From: Knufia peltigerae
Taxonomy: Eukaryota > Ascomycota > Eurotiomycetes > Chaetothyriales > Trichomeriaceae
Reading direction: 5' to 3'
Assembly: GCA_030247855.1 (NCBI GenBank)
Contig: JAPDRN010000144.1
Coordinates: 1 to 64,000, forward strand
Length of the DNA: 64,000 nt
A program made the position numbers and the translations under genes. The notes beneath the pieces were generated by a model. That model was not told the origin of the DNA and did not search any database. It worked only from the letters and a program-made list of their open reading frames with translations. Positions 50,507-58,538 of the stretch are shown here, piece by piece (the first letter of the stretch is position 1; each line of letters begins with the position of its first letter).

Positions 50507-50523
50507 CTTGAATTTCTCTCAAG
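50507..50523. promoter_or_regulatory. LysR-type operator palindrome
   Basis: CTTGA (50507-50511) and TCAAG (50519-50523) are separated by seven bases, containing T-N11-A, between the lysR gene and a small divergent gene. A second palindrome CCACT-CA-AGTGG lies at ~50579-50590. Confidence 0.6.
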
Positions 50524-50601
50524 TCAATCTTGCGGAAATGTCGCTTTTTGCGCCCCCCATGCTGCCCGTATCGTGCATTCCACTCAAGTGGAGGCGCAAT
50601 C

Positions 50602-50796
50602 ATGAACATCTTCAGCGGTCTGTTGTTCCTGCAGGGGCACGTGACCAACGTTGCCTTGGCCCAGCGTCTGGCCAATCCCGTTCCCGCAGCGCCCGATGCG
50701 CGCCGGACACCGCGGCCGGCCAACGTCCCGGCCACCTCGGGAAGTGTCACCCGCCGCGCTGCAGGTGCTCCGGCAACCACGGCTCGGGATCGATAG
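50602..50796 (+). CDS. Small protein of unknown function
   Basis: 64 residues with an excellent ribosome-binding site (GGAGG, 7 bases before the ATG). It starts MNIFSGLLFLQGHVTNVALAQRL, a short amphipathic/hydrophobic segment, followed by a proline/alanine/arginine-rich disordered tail. No cysteines, no clear signal peptidase site. It is divergent from a LysR gene, with an operator-like palindrome in between. Its last 50 bp overlap the convergent GIY-YIG gene tail to tail. I recognise no named family. Confidence 0.6.
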   Translation: MNIFSGLLFLQGHVTNVALAQRLANPVPAAPDARRTPRPANVPATSGSVTRRAAGAPATTARDR

Positions 50797-51301
50797 CGAG
50801 CGCACGATACGCATCGAGGGCTTCGCGCAGTGCGACCACACCGACCGGCGTGCGCAGGCTTTCCTCTTCCGGCGCCTGCGCTGCGGCCCAGTCATGCAGC
50901 CGGTCCAGACGCTGGACCATCGCCGCCCGCAGCCACAGCCGCAGCGGATAGGTGTGATAGCCCTGCTGTGCCAGCGCACGTACCGCCTCGGCCAATGCGG
51001 CATTGGCCCCGCGCACCCATTCGGTGCGCCCACCGGCCTTGTCCTGCACCGTCATCGGTGCCGGCGCACGATGCAGCTTGAAGGGCCGGCGCAACTGCAG
51101 TTCCAGGTCACGCGCATCCCGCTCGGATTCCGCCTCGACCAGCGCACCCGCTTCCAGATCGAAGAACTCGAACCAGCGCCGATGCAGCGCACTGATCCGG
51201 CCCAGCGGATCGCGCGAGAAACCAATCTTCGCGTAGTCCTCCCAAGCACAGGGAAAGACGTAGGCGAAGACGCGGCCGTCGATGCGGATGTCTGGCTCCA
51301 T
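50747..51301 (-). CDS. GIY-YIG-like protein (T5orf172/MUG113 type)
   Basis: 184 residues from the ATG at 51299-51301 (MEPDIRIDGRVFAYVFPCAWEDYAKIGFSRDPLGRISALHRRW). The stretch from VFAYVF to KIGFSRDPLGRI is the variant GIY-YIG core (here Y-V-F / K-I-G) of T5orf172/MUG113 proteins, with a later conserved E-R-D-A-R-D-L-E-x-x-L-R segment. The C-terminal half is helical and unassigned. The family is predicted to cut or bind DNA. It overlaps the convergent small gene by 50 bp. Confidence 0.75.
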   Translation of the reverse strand: MEPDIRIDGRVFAYVFPCAWEDYAKIGFSRDPLGRISALHRRWFEFFDLEAGALVEAESERDARDLELQLRRPFKLHRAPAPMTVQDKAGGRTEWVRGANAALAEAVRALAQQGYHTYPLRLWLRAAMVQRLDRLHDWAAAQAPEEESLRTPVGVVALREALDAYRALAIDPEPWLPEHLQRGG

Positions 51302-51385
51302 GACCACAGGATCGCGTGGCGCGTATTCGCAGGATGTGCAGGCAATGCCCACGGCATGCGCACTTCCGGCTACGCTTGCGCGACC

Positions 51386-52183
51386 ATGTCTTCATCGCAC
51401 GCCCCTCGCCCGCCCGCGTCATCGATCACGATCGATGCCCTCTCCCTCGAGATCCTCCAGCAGCAGCACGCGGAGCTGCGACGACCGCCGGCCTCGCTGA
51501 CCAAGCTGATGACGGCCTACACCGCGTACGACCTGCTCGCGCAGTCGGGCGGTTCGTGGTCGAACACGATCGCCATCGATCCGCGCGACGTACACGAGGT
51601 GGCCGACGATGAAACGCGGATGGGCCTGGTGCCCGGCGAACGCATCGCCCTCGGCAGACTGCTGGAGGGCCTGATGGTGGTTTCCGGCAACGATGCCGCG
51701 CTCGCCCTGGCCCGTCACCTGGCCGGATCGCAGGCGGCGTTCGCGCAGCACATGAACAACCACGCGCGGGCGCTGGGCCTGCACGATACACACTTCATCT
51801 CCGCGTCCGGCATCACCACCCCGGGCCATCTGTCGACCGCACGCGACATGGCGATGCTGGCCGCCCACCTGCTGGCGCGCTACCCGGATCTGCTGGCGAT
51901 CACCGCACAGCGCAGCTTCGCGCACCGCACGCTGCACAAGGCGAACCAGAACGCCCTGCTCGGCGAAAACGGTGTGGATGGCTTGAAGACTGGTTACACC
52001 CAGGCTGCGGGATTCTGCCTGGCGGCCACCGCCCGTCGCAGGTGCGCTGGGCACGCCTTGCCACTGCGCCTGATCAACGTGGTGTTGGGTGCTGATTCCC
52101 GTGCGTCGCGCGATGACCAGGTCCGCGCGCAGCTTGATGCGGGCTTCGCCATCGCCGAGAGGGCCGAGGCCCATCCCGTGTGA
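51386..52183 (+). CDS. D-alanyl-D-alanine carboxypeptidase-like protein lacking a signal peptide
   Basis: 265 residues from ATG 51386. All three penicillin-binding motifs are intact: S37-L-T-K40, S100-G-N102 and K201-T-G203, as in low-molecular-mass PBPs of the DacA/DacC family. The protein starts MSSSHAPRPPASSITIDALSLEILQ, with no hydrophobic signal peptide, and I find none in frame upstream. The C-terminal beta-domain of full-length DacA is also missing (family ~390 residues). It may be cytosolic, may use another export route, or may have lost its export signal. Enzyme activity is plausible but the location is doubtful. Confidence 0.85.
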   Translation: MSSSHAPRPPASSITIDALSLEILQQQHAELRRPPASLTKLMTAYTAYDLLAQSGGSWSNTIAIDPRDVHEVADDETRMGLVPGERIALGRLLEGLMVVSGNDAALALARHLAGSQAAFAQHMNNHARALGLHDTHFISASGITTPGHLSTARDMAMLAAHLLARYPDLLAITAQRSFAHRTLHKANQNALLGENGVDGLKTGYTQAAGFCLAATARRRCAGHALPLRLINVVLGADSRASRDDQVRAQLDAGFAIAERAEAHPV

Positions 52184-52260
52184 CGGGCAGACCGGGCAGA
52201 CCGGGCAGACACCAGATGCAATGCGCTCTATAGTCCAGCGCCCGAAGGAGTACCCCATCG

Positions 52261-52812
52261 ATGGATCGACGCATCTTGTGCTGGATGCTTGCGCTGTCCT
52301 GCATGTTCGCAGCTGCACTCACCCATGCCGGCGAACTCACTCCTGCCGAGACCGACGCGCTGCAGAGGGATGTGCGATCACTGCTGTCCACGTTCGCCCG
52401 CGGCGATACCGATGCCATGATCGCGCGCACGCATCCCAGCGTGAAGCGGTTTGCCGGCGGCGATGCGGCCTATGCCAAGGCCGCGCGCGATGCGATGAAG
52501 ACACTCGACGACATGGGCGTGAAGGTCATCCGCGATGATGTCGGTGAACCGACCCGCACCTATGCTGCCGGCGACGAGGAGGTCTGCTTCGTGCCACGGA
52601 CCACGGTGTTCATCGTCGACGCGCAGACCGTGAGAAGCCTCGCCTTCATGGTCGCCATCCGGCACGTCGGTGAAACGCAGTGGCGCTACATCGATGGTGC
52701 CGCGATGCAGACGATGCCGGAGCTGCTGCGACAGCTGTTGCCGGACCTGCAGCCCGACGTGCCACTGCCACCGGTCAGCGTCGAGCGACTCCAGGTCGCT
52801 CCGCGCACATGA
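52261..52812 (+). CDS. Secreted protein of unknown function
   Basis: 183 residues with a signal peptide (MDRRILCWMLALSCMFAAALTHAG). The mature region has a helix-rich start (TPAETDALQRDVRSLLSTFARGDTDAMIARTHPSVKRFAGG) that resembles NTF2-like secreted proteins, and strands such as VCFVPRTTVFIVDAQTV and WRYIDGAAM. No cysteines that suggest disulfides. It stands alone between a peptidase and a convergent TetR gene. Role unknown. Confidence 0.7.
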   Translation: MDRRILCWMLALSCMFAAALTHAGELTPAETDALQRDVRSLLSTFARGDTDAMIARTHPSVKRFAGGDAAYAKAARDAMKTLDDMGVKVIRDDVGEPTRTYAAGDEEVCFVPRTTVFIVDAQTVRSLAFMVAIRHVGETQWRYIDGAAMQTMPELLRQLLPDLQPDVPLPPVSVERLQVAPRT

Positions 52813-52813
52813 T

Positions 52814-53416
52814 TCAGGTGCTGCGCTTGACGATGGCGACGATCACGCGCTCCAGCTCGGCCTCGGCGGCCGCATGTTCCACCGCATCGGCCGCAACCGC
52901 TTCAGACAGGGTTTCTGCGGCACCAAGAATGGCCCAGAGGCCGGTGGTCGATACGACCTCTTCCGCTGCGAATGGTCCCAGCCACCGCGCGCACTTGTCG
53001 ATGAAATCCTGCTGATAGCAACGGCGCACCGCCCGCAGTTCCGGCGATCCCGCCAGCGCGGCGAGAATGCCCTGGATCTCGCTGCCCTGCGACAGCACGC
53101 AATCGATGTAGCCCGACGCGATCGCATGCGCACGATCCTTCAGGCGTGCCTTCGCGGCGCCGATACGCTCATCGAAGACCACGGTCTGCCTCTGGTCATA
53201 GTCGGCATACAGCGCGGCCAGCAAGCCGTTGCGGGTTTCGAAGTGGTCGTAGGCCAGCGGCTTGGCGACCCCAGCAGCCTCCGCCAAGCGTCCCAGCGTC
53301 AGCGCATCGGTGCCCTCTTCGCCGACCAGCGCCCACGCCACGTCCAGCAGCTGGCGGGCACGCTGTTCGCGGGTCAGGCGGCGACGGGGCTCAGGCACGG
53401 CAGGGCTGGAAGGCAA
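52814..53416 (-). CDS. TetR-family transcriptional regulator
   Basis: 200 residues if started at the TTG at 53414-53416; a GTG at 53396-53398 is the alternative. The HTH (~17-62) reads REQRARQLLDVAWALVGEEGTDALTLGRLAEAAGVAKPLAYDHF. The C-terminal ligand domain is helical. It follows the flavodoxin-fold oxidoreductase gene by 9 bp, so both are in one operon, and a 13-bp palindrome lies upstream of that gene. It probably represses the operon and responds to a quinone or similar compound; this is inference. Confidence 0.88.
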   Translation of the reverse strand: MPSSPAVPEPRRRLTREQRARQLLDVAWALVGEEGTDALTLGRLAEAAGVAKPLAYDHFETRNGLLAALYADYDQRQTVVFDERIGAAKARLKDRAHAIASGYIDCVLSQGSEIQGILAALAGSPELRAVRRCYQQDFIDKCARWLGPFAAEEVVSTTGLWAILGAAETLSEAVAADAVEHAAAEAELERVIVAIVKRST

Positions 53417-53425
53417 GGGTGATCG

Positions 53426-54022
53426 TCAGGGCGCGGGGGTTCCGATCTTACGTCCGATGTCCACCGCCGTCTGCAGATGCGTTTCGGCCATGCCGCTGTC
53501 GGCATCCAGCAGCAGTGTGGATGACAGCACCGGCGCTCCGCAGTAATCGAAGATGCCCTGGTCGATCTGGGTCTTCATCGCCTCGCCATAGCCACGCCGG
53601 TCGATCATCTGTTGGCCCGCACCGCCCAGCGCCACCAGATGCACCTGCAACCGCTGCAGCTTCTTTTCCACCTTGCCATCGGCACCTTCGTCATAGGCCC
53701 AGCCCTGGGTGAAGACGCGATCGATCCACCCCTTCAGCAGCGCCGGGAACGACCACCAGTAGAGCGGATAGACCAGCACGAGCGTGTCGGCCGCATCCAG
53801 CCGTGCGTGCTCGGCGGCCACATCGGCCGGCAGCGCTGTGGTTCTGCGGAAGAAAGCGTGGTCCTGCGCGTTGAAGCGAGGATCGAAACCTTCCGCCATC
53901 AGATCCACGGCGGTGACCGTGTTGCCGGCGTTGGCGTTGACGATGGCCTCGCCGATCCGCGCAGCGACGGCGTGGGTGAGCGAGGCCGGTTCAGGATGTG
54001 CCACGACAATATGGGTATGCAT
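53426..54022 (-). CDS. NAD(P)H:quinone reductase-like flavodoxin-fold protein
   Basis: 198 residues from the ATG at 54020-54022. It has the flavodoxin_2 fold: HIVVAHPEPASLTHAVA at the first strand, DTLVLVYPLYWWSFPALLKGWIDRVF, and GGAGQQMIDRRGYG near the FMN/active site. Related enzymes (MdaB, KefF, WrbA neighbours) reduce quinones by two electrons with NAD(P)H and FMN or FAD. It is the first gene of an operon with a TetR regulator, with an operator-like palindrome just upstream. Substrate unknown. Confidence 0.88.
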   Translation of the reverse strand: MHTHIVVAHPEPASLTHAVAARIGEAIVNANAGNTVTAVDLMAEGFDPRFNAQDHAFFRRTTALPADVAAEHARLDAADTLVLVYPLYWWSFPALLKGWIDRVFTQGWAYDEGADGKVEKKLQRLQVHLVALGGAGQQMIDRRGYGEAMKTQIDQGIFDYCGAPVLSSTLLLDADSGMAETHLQTAVDIGRKIGTPAP

Positions 54023-54043
54023 GATGGGGCTCTGATGTTCACT

Positions 54044-54060
54044 AATTACCAATGGTAACT
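54044..54060. promoter_or_regulatory. TetR-type operator palindrome
   Basis: TTACCA-A-TGGTAA (54046-54058) is perfect, with outer A44/T60 also matching. It lies 22 bp upstream of the oxidoreductase start and in the divergent gap to the response regulator. Confidence 0.7.
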
Positions 54061-54211
54061 ACGATTGCAGCCAGCACCAGCACCATCGGTGGAATGCTGT
54101 TGCGCGCTGCGGTCGCTGTTGTGCACATCACAGCCACACCGGGCTGCCACGGCCTTGATGCCGGTAAGCGGATGCTTGCCAGACCAGAGCAGCATTCGCA
54201 CGACAACACCC

Positions 54212-54616
54212 ATGCAGAGCAACAACGAACGACCCGCACCGCTACCCCGCCTGCTCCTTGTGGAAGACCAGCTTGATCTGGCTGATCTGATGGAACAGGC
54301 CCTGACCGACGAAGGCAACGAAATCGCCCACGCCAACAGCGTCTTCGAGGCGTTGGGCATGCTCGACCGTGGCCACTTCGATGGCGCCGTGCTGGACGTG
54401 GAACTTCGTGATGGCGTGGTATTCCCTGTGGCCGATCGGCTGCTCGAACTGGGCATCCCCTATCTTTTCGCTTCAGCGGTATACGACCAGCTGGTGCCGG
54501 TCAGGCATCGGCGCGCGCCCTTCCTGGCCAAACCGTTCCATGTGCAGGGCCTGCAGCGCGCGGTGCGCGAAGCGCTCGGCAGGATGCCCCCCTCGTCGCC
54601 GGCACCGCCCCACTAG
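54212..54616 (+). CDS. Single-domain response regulator
   Basis: 134 residues from ATG 54212; a longer frame from 54065 would cover the operator region. REC domain: acidic pocket E18-D19 (LLVEDQLDLADLM), phospho-acceptor D62 (AVLDVELRDG) and K107 (FLAKPF). No output domain follows, as in CheY-like proteins and in regulators that act by protein contact. No histidine kinase gene is nearby, so it is an orphan in this window. It is convergent with the PEP-mutase-like gene. Confidence 0.9.
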   Translation: MQSNNERPAPLPRLLLVEDQLDLADLMEQALTDEGNEIAHANSVFEALGMLDRGHFDGAVLDVELRDGVVFPVADRLLELGIPYLFASAVYDQLVPVRHRRAPFLAKPFHVQGLQRAVREALGRMPPSSPAPPH

Positions 54617-54627
54617 CCCGCACGCGC

Positions 54628-55452
54628 TTACGGCTTGAACAACCCGTTGAGCTCGGCACCTGACGGGGTGCCCGGCAGTGCGTCGAATGATCCACCGGCA
54701 AGCATCTGCCGGGAGGCGTCGAGGAAGCCTGCCCACGCACTGCGGGCCAGCGCACCGCCGACACTGACCCGGCGCACGCCGAGGCTGGCCGCCTGCTGCA
54801 GCGTCATCTGCCCGGGCGAACCGATCAGCAGGTTGACCGGCTTGCCAGCGGCGGCATCCACCACGGCGCGGATCTGCTCTGCGCTGCGGATACCCGGTGC
54901 GTACAGGCAATCCGCACCCGCCTGCGCATAGGCGCGGATGCGGGCCAACGTATCGTCCAGATCGGGGCGGCCGACGAAGAAGTTTTCCGCGCGCCCCACC
55001 AGCAGCACGTCGTGCCCGCTTTCATCGATGGCACGGCGCGCGGCCTGCAGCCGGGCCACGCTGTCTGCGATGCTGCGCAGCGGATGCTCCGCATCGCCGG
55101 TGGAATCCTCGATCGACAGGCCGGCCACGCCGGTGTCGATCGCCATCGACACACTCTCGTGCACCGCCTCCGGGCTGCTGCCGAAACCATCTTCGAAGTC
55201 GGCGTTCACCGGCAGATCGGTCGCCGCCACCATCGTTCGCAGATGGGCGAGGATCTCGCTGCGACCCATCGTCCCGTCAGGCTGCCCGTGGGCCCAGGCA
55301 TGGCCGGAGCTGGTGGTGGCCAGTGCCTGCGCACCCAGCCGCGCCAGCGCCACGGCACTGCCAACATCCCATGGGTTGGGCAGCAGGAAGCAACCATATG
55401 CATGAAGTGCCCTGAAGGCAGCCCGGCGGTTCTGGATCGCGTCGACACTCAT
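54628..55452 (-). CDS. Isocitrate lyase/PEP mutase superfamily protein
   Basis: 274 residues from the ATG at 55450-55452, which has AGGAG six bases upstream; an ATG six codons earlier is the alternative. The TIM barrel pattern of the PEP mutase/isocitrate lyase group is visible: LLPNPWDVGSAVALARLGAQALATTSSGHAWAHG, VNADFEDGFG (metal-binding acidic residues), GLSIEDSTGD and VGRAENFFVGRPDLDDTLARIRAYAQAGADCLYAPG. Such proteins make or break C-C or C-P bonds of 2-oxo acids. The usual lyase motif KKCGH is absent, so the substrate is uncertain. Confidence 0.88.
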   Translation of the reverse strand: MSVDAIQNRRAAFRALHAYGCFLLPNPWDVGSAVALARLGAQALATTSSGHAWAHGQPDGTMGRSEILAHLRTMVAATDLPVNADFEDGFGSSPEAVHESVSMAIDTGVAGLSIEDSTGDAEHPLRSIADSVARLQAARRAIDESGHDVLLVGRAENFFVGRPDLDDTLARIRAYAQAGADCLYAPGIRSAEQIRAVVDAAAGKPVNLLIGSPGQMTLQQAASLGVRRVSVGGALARSAWAGFLDASRQMLAGGSFDALPGTPSGAELNGLFKP

Positions 55453-55501
55453 CACGGACTCCTGGTTCATACGCCTTCCCAAGCTGCCATCAGGGCAACG
55501 G

Positions 55502-56851
55502 TCACTTGGCAGCGTGCTTCACGGCGGCGCCGCCCGGTGCCGCTGTCGTCTGCACCTTCAACCCCCGCAACACCACCTTGTCCAACTTCGCCGCCACGCC
55601 AACACTGCGCCCGGCCAGGTTGGCCACCTGGTACTGCACCGCCACGCCCAGCACCTGGGTCGCCTCGGACAACGTCAATCCATAGGCCTGGCGCAGCCAC
55701 TGCAGCATGCCCGAGGTGGCGATGCGCAGCGCATCATCGCTGGACCCACCCTGGCCGAGGGTCATGATCTGCGTTGCCGATTCCACCCGCGGCGTTACGA
55801 TCGCATGCTGCTTCAACAGCTCGACCTTCACTTCCACGTCCAGCGAGGTCTCCAGCGCCCACTGTGTGGTTTCGCCATCACCCTGCAAGGCGTGGCCATC
55901 ACCCAGGTACATCAGGGCGCCTGGCTGCTGCACGGGCAGGTAGACCGTATTGCCCTCGACCACGGCGTTGAAATCCATGTTGCCGCCGAAATCAGCGGTA
56001 TCACCGGTGGAGAACGGTGGGTAGCCGAAGCCCGGCGCAAGCGCCAGGCCGCCGAGCATCGGCTTCACCGGCACTTCGAAATGCCGCAGGCCACCGCTTG
56101 CCCCTTGCGGACGAGCGATGCCCTTGCTGCGGTCCAGTTGCCAGCGCACCGGTTTGCCCAGCCCGCCGGCTTCGGCGGCCACGCGCGGTGTCTTCAAGCG
56201 TCCCACCAGGCCATCCAGGCTGTCGGCATGGTCGCGGTTGAGCTTCAGCGAGGTCAGCGTGATCGCCAGCGTATCGCCCGGTTCGGCACCGACCACGAAG
56301 AACGGCCCCACCTGCGGATTGCCGAACAGCGCACGGGTAACGCCGTTCTCGTCCACGCCGCCAGAGTCCAGTGTGCGGGTCTGCACCGAGTCCCCCGGCC
56401 AGATCACCAGCACCGGCGCGCGGTCGGCGCTGAACGTATTGGAATAGTCGGTAGGCGTGAACACATGACGCTGCGGTGCGGTCGAGGCCCGCGCCGGTAC
56501 CTTCCATGCGCTGAAGGCGTGGACGGCACGCACTTCGCGGTTGTTGGTGTCCGGCTGATCGCTCTGTCCCTGCATCCGCGCGCCGTCAATGCGCCCGTCG
56601 AACCGGTAGCGCTGGCCCTGGCTGTCCGTTGCGGTGAACACCATCTGTCCGGCGCTCAGGGTGCCGGTGACCGGGTCGGCATCCAGCCGGCCGGCGATGC
56701 GCCCGCCCCGCACGTCCAGATGCAGGGTCTGGTAGTTCCTGTTGCCCCACAGGTCGGTGGCAACGATCCATTGTTCGGCAGCCAGCGCATTCAAAGGCAG
56801 CATTGCCAGCAGCAGTGCCGGCAATCGCAAGGAGGTAGGCAAGGCGGGCAT
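55502..56851 (-). CDS. Secreted acetamidase/formamidase family protein
   Basis: 449 residues from the ATG at 56849-56851. The signal peptide is MPALPTSLRLPALLLAMLPLNALA, so unlike cytosolic formamidases it should be periplasmic. After ~110 residues comes the FmdA/AmdA domain: VLVIWPGDSVQTRTLDSGGV, GPFFVVGAEPGDTLAITLTSL, FEVPVKPMLGGLALAPG, GDTADFGGNMDFNAVVEGNTVYLPVQQPGALMYLGDGHALQGDGE. The glycine/aspartate-rich loops place the conserved residues. It probably hydrolyses a small amide to ammonia and acid. The preceding ~257-bp gap to aroQ has a weak -10 (TATAGT, 56983-56988). Confidence 0.88.
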   Translation of the reverse strand: MPALPTSLRLPALLLAMLPLNALAAEQWIVATDLWGNRNYQTLHLDVRGGRIAGRLDADPVTGTLSAGQMVFTATDSQGQRYRFDGRIDGARMQGQSDQPDTNNREVRAVHAFSAWKVPARASTAPQRHVFTPTDYSNTFSADRAPVLVIWPGDSVQTRTLDSGGVDENGVTRALFGNPQVGPFFVVGAEPGDTLAITLTSLKLNRDHADSLDGLVGRLKTPRVAAEAGGLGKPVRWQLDRSKGIARPQGASGGLRHFEVPVKPMLGGLALAPGFGYPPFSTGDTADFGGNMDFNAVVEGNTVYLPVQQPGALMYLGDGHALQGDGETTQWALETSLDVEVKVELLKQHAIVTPRVESATQIMTLGQGGSSDDALRIATSGMLQWLRQAYGLTLSEATQVLGVAVQYQVANLAGRSVGVAAKLDKVVLRGLKVQTTAAPGGAAVKHAAK

Positions 56852-57108
56852 CCATGAACGCCGACATGGCGGGTAGGCGCAGTGTAGGGACACCCTGGCA
56901 ACCTCCGCAGTGTCGTACGTAATGCGGCCCGGCGGTGGCGGCCAGACATGGGGAATGGTCGGCGCGCGCAATTTCCACTAGCTATAGTGAGCAGCCATGC
57001 GGCGCACGGCGTTTTCAAACGGTCGATTTAAACACCACTAATTTCGCCGAACTGGACAGCATCCTCAGCTTCCGCCAGACTGCCGCCCTTTCCCGTCAAT
57101 CGGATCCC

Positions 57109-57561
57109 ATGGCGAAGCTGCTGGTCCTGCATGGCCCCAACCTCAACCTGCTCGGCACCCGCGAGCCGGAGGTCTACGGCCACACCACGCTGGCGGACAT
57201 CGACCAAGCGCTGGTCGCCCAGGCCGCTACCGCGGGTCATGCGGTGGAGACCCTGCAGTCCAACGCCGAGCACGTCCTGGTGGATCGTGTGCAGGCCGCA
57301 CGCAACGACGGAACCGCCTTCATCCTGATCAACCCGGCCGCCTTCACCCATACCTCGGTTGCCCTGCGCGATGCGCTGGCAGCGGTGGCGGTGCCGTTCA
57401 TCGAGATCCACCTGTCCAACCCGCATACCCGCGAGCCCTTCCGCCAGCACAGCTATTTCAGCGACAAGGCGGTGGGCGTGGTGTGTGGCTTCGGCGCCGA
57501 CAGCTACCGCTATGCGATGGACGCGGCATTGGCACGCGTGCAGGCTGCCGCCGCGTCATGA
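57109..57561 (+). CDS. aroQ: 3-dehydroquinate dehydratase, type II
   Basis: 150 residues from ATG 57109 (MAKLLVLHGPNLNLLGTREPEVYG). The catalytic tyrosine (Y23 in PEVYG) and arginine (R18) of the flexible loop, the NPAAFTHTS motif and the EIHLSNPHTREPFRQHS histidine region are all present. Dodecameric, it carries out the third shikimate-pathway step by anti elimination. It lies upstream of accB-accC, a common gammaproteobacterial arrangement, here with an LprI-like gene in between. The stop overlaps the next start (ATGA). Confidence 0.96.
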   Translation: MAKLLVLHGPNLNLLGTREPEVYGHTTLADIDQALVAQAATAGHAVETLQSNAEHVLVDRVQAARNDGTAFILINPAAFTHTSVALRDALAAVAVPFIEIHLSNPHTREPFRQHSYFSDKAVGVVCGFGADSYRYAMDAALARVQAAAAS

Positions 57562-57980
57562 GCCTGTCGCGCGTCCTCGCCAGCGTTGTGCTGTGGGCCA
57601 GCCTGTGCGGCGTTGCCGCCGCGTCCGACCGTGAGGCCGAAGGCATCGACTGCGCGCATCCGACCACCACGATGGAGAGCGACCTGTGCGCCTCGGACGT
57701 GGCAGCGGCCGCCGACGTCGAACTCAACGCCGTCTACGCACAGGCGCGCAGGCAGCTGCGCACGCCGGCCAACGGCGGCAGCTGCAGCTACTGCGGCAAC
57801 GCCGAACAGGAACTGGTGCTGGCCCAGCGCGCATGGATGCAGCTGCGCGACCACGACTGCCAGGCGGTGTATGCCCTCAACTCCGACGGCACCGCGCGCA
57901 ATGGCGCACAGATGCGCTGCCTGATCACCCTCGCGCGCGACCGCACCCGGCAGCTGCGCGACTTCTACGAACTGCTTTGA
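57558..57980 (+). CDS. LprI-like (DUF1311) secreted protein
   Basis: 140 residues; the ATG at 57558 overlaps the aroQ stop. The signal peptide is MSLSRVLASVVLWASLCGVAAA. The mature domain has the DUF1311/LprI pattern with four or more cysteines: IDCAHPTTTMESDLCASDVAAAADVELNAVYAQ, CSYCGNAEQELVLAQRAWMQLRDHDCQAVY, QMRCLITLARDRTRQL. Members of this family include lysozyme inhibitors, and others have no known role. It ends 54 bp before accB. Why such a protein sits in the aroQ-accBC operon is not obvious. Confidence 0.85.
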   Translation: MSLSRVLASVVLWASLCGVAAASDREAEGIDCAHPTTTMESDLCASDVAAAADVELNAVYAQARRQLRTPANGGSCSYCGNAEQELVLAQRAWMQLRDHDCQAVYALNSDGTARNGAQMRCLITLARDRTRQLRDFYELL

Positions 57981-58034
57981 CCCGAGCGCAACGCGCTTCC
58001 CACCACACTGACATCAAAGAGCAAAGAGGCCACC

Positions 58035-58526
58035 ATGGATCTCCGCAAAATCAAGAAGCTGATCGACCTGCTGGAAGAGTCGAACCTGGCTGAAATCGAA
58101 ATCAAGGAAGGCGAAGAGTCGGTGCGCCTGTCGCGCGCTCCGGTGTCCGGCTACGGCATGATGCAGGCCCCGCCGCAGATGATGATGGCCGCCCCGGTCG
58201 CCGCCCAGCCGGCCACCCCGGCAATGCCGATGCAGTCGCCGACCGAAGCCTCCACCGGCGGCACCGCCAAGCCGGGCAACGCACTGCCGGAAGGCCACGT
58301 GCTGCGCTCGCCGATGGTCGGCACCTTCTACGCCTCGTCCGCTCCGGACAAGCCGGCGTTCGTCAGCATCGGCCAGCAGGTCAAGGCCGGCGAGACCCTG
58401 GCCATCATCGAAGCGATGAAGATGTTCAACCCGATCGAAGCCGATGCGTCGGGCACCATCGTCGCCATCCTCGGCGAGAACGGCCAGCCGGTGGAATTCG
58501 ACCAGCCGCTGTTCGTGATCGGCTAA
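58035..58526 (+). CDS. accB: Biotin carboxyl carrier protein of acetyl-CoA carboxylase
   Basis: 163 residues. The N-terminal segment (MDLRKIKKLIDLLEESNLAEIEIKEGEESVRLSR) is typical, followed by a flexible A/P/M-rich linker (~45-85). The biotinyl domain starts at ~90 (HVLRSPMVGTFYASSAPDKPAF) and carries the modified lysine K129 in EAMKM. It carries CO2 from AccC to the carboxyltransferase AccAD in malonyl-CoA synthesis. It is followed by accC after 12 bp and is cotranscribed with it. Confidence 0.97.
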   Translation: MDLRKIKKLIDLLEESNLAEIEIKEGEESVRLSRAPVSGYGMMQAPPQMMMAAPVAAQPATPAMPMQSPTEASTGGTAKPGNALPEGHVLRSPMVGTFYASSAPDKPAFVSIGQQVKAGETLAIIEAMKMFNPIEADASGTIVAILGENGQPVEFDQPLFVIG

Positions 58527-58538
58527 GGGGCGGCTGCC

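Noticed and set aside
52183..52212. Short GGGCAGACC tandem repeat (three units) before the gene at 52261
   Set aside because: Too short and isolated to be a functional VNTR or regulatory array.
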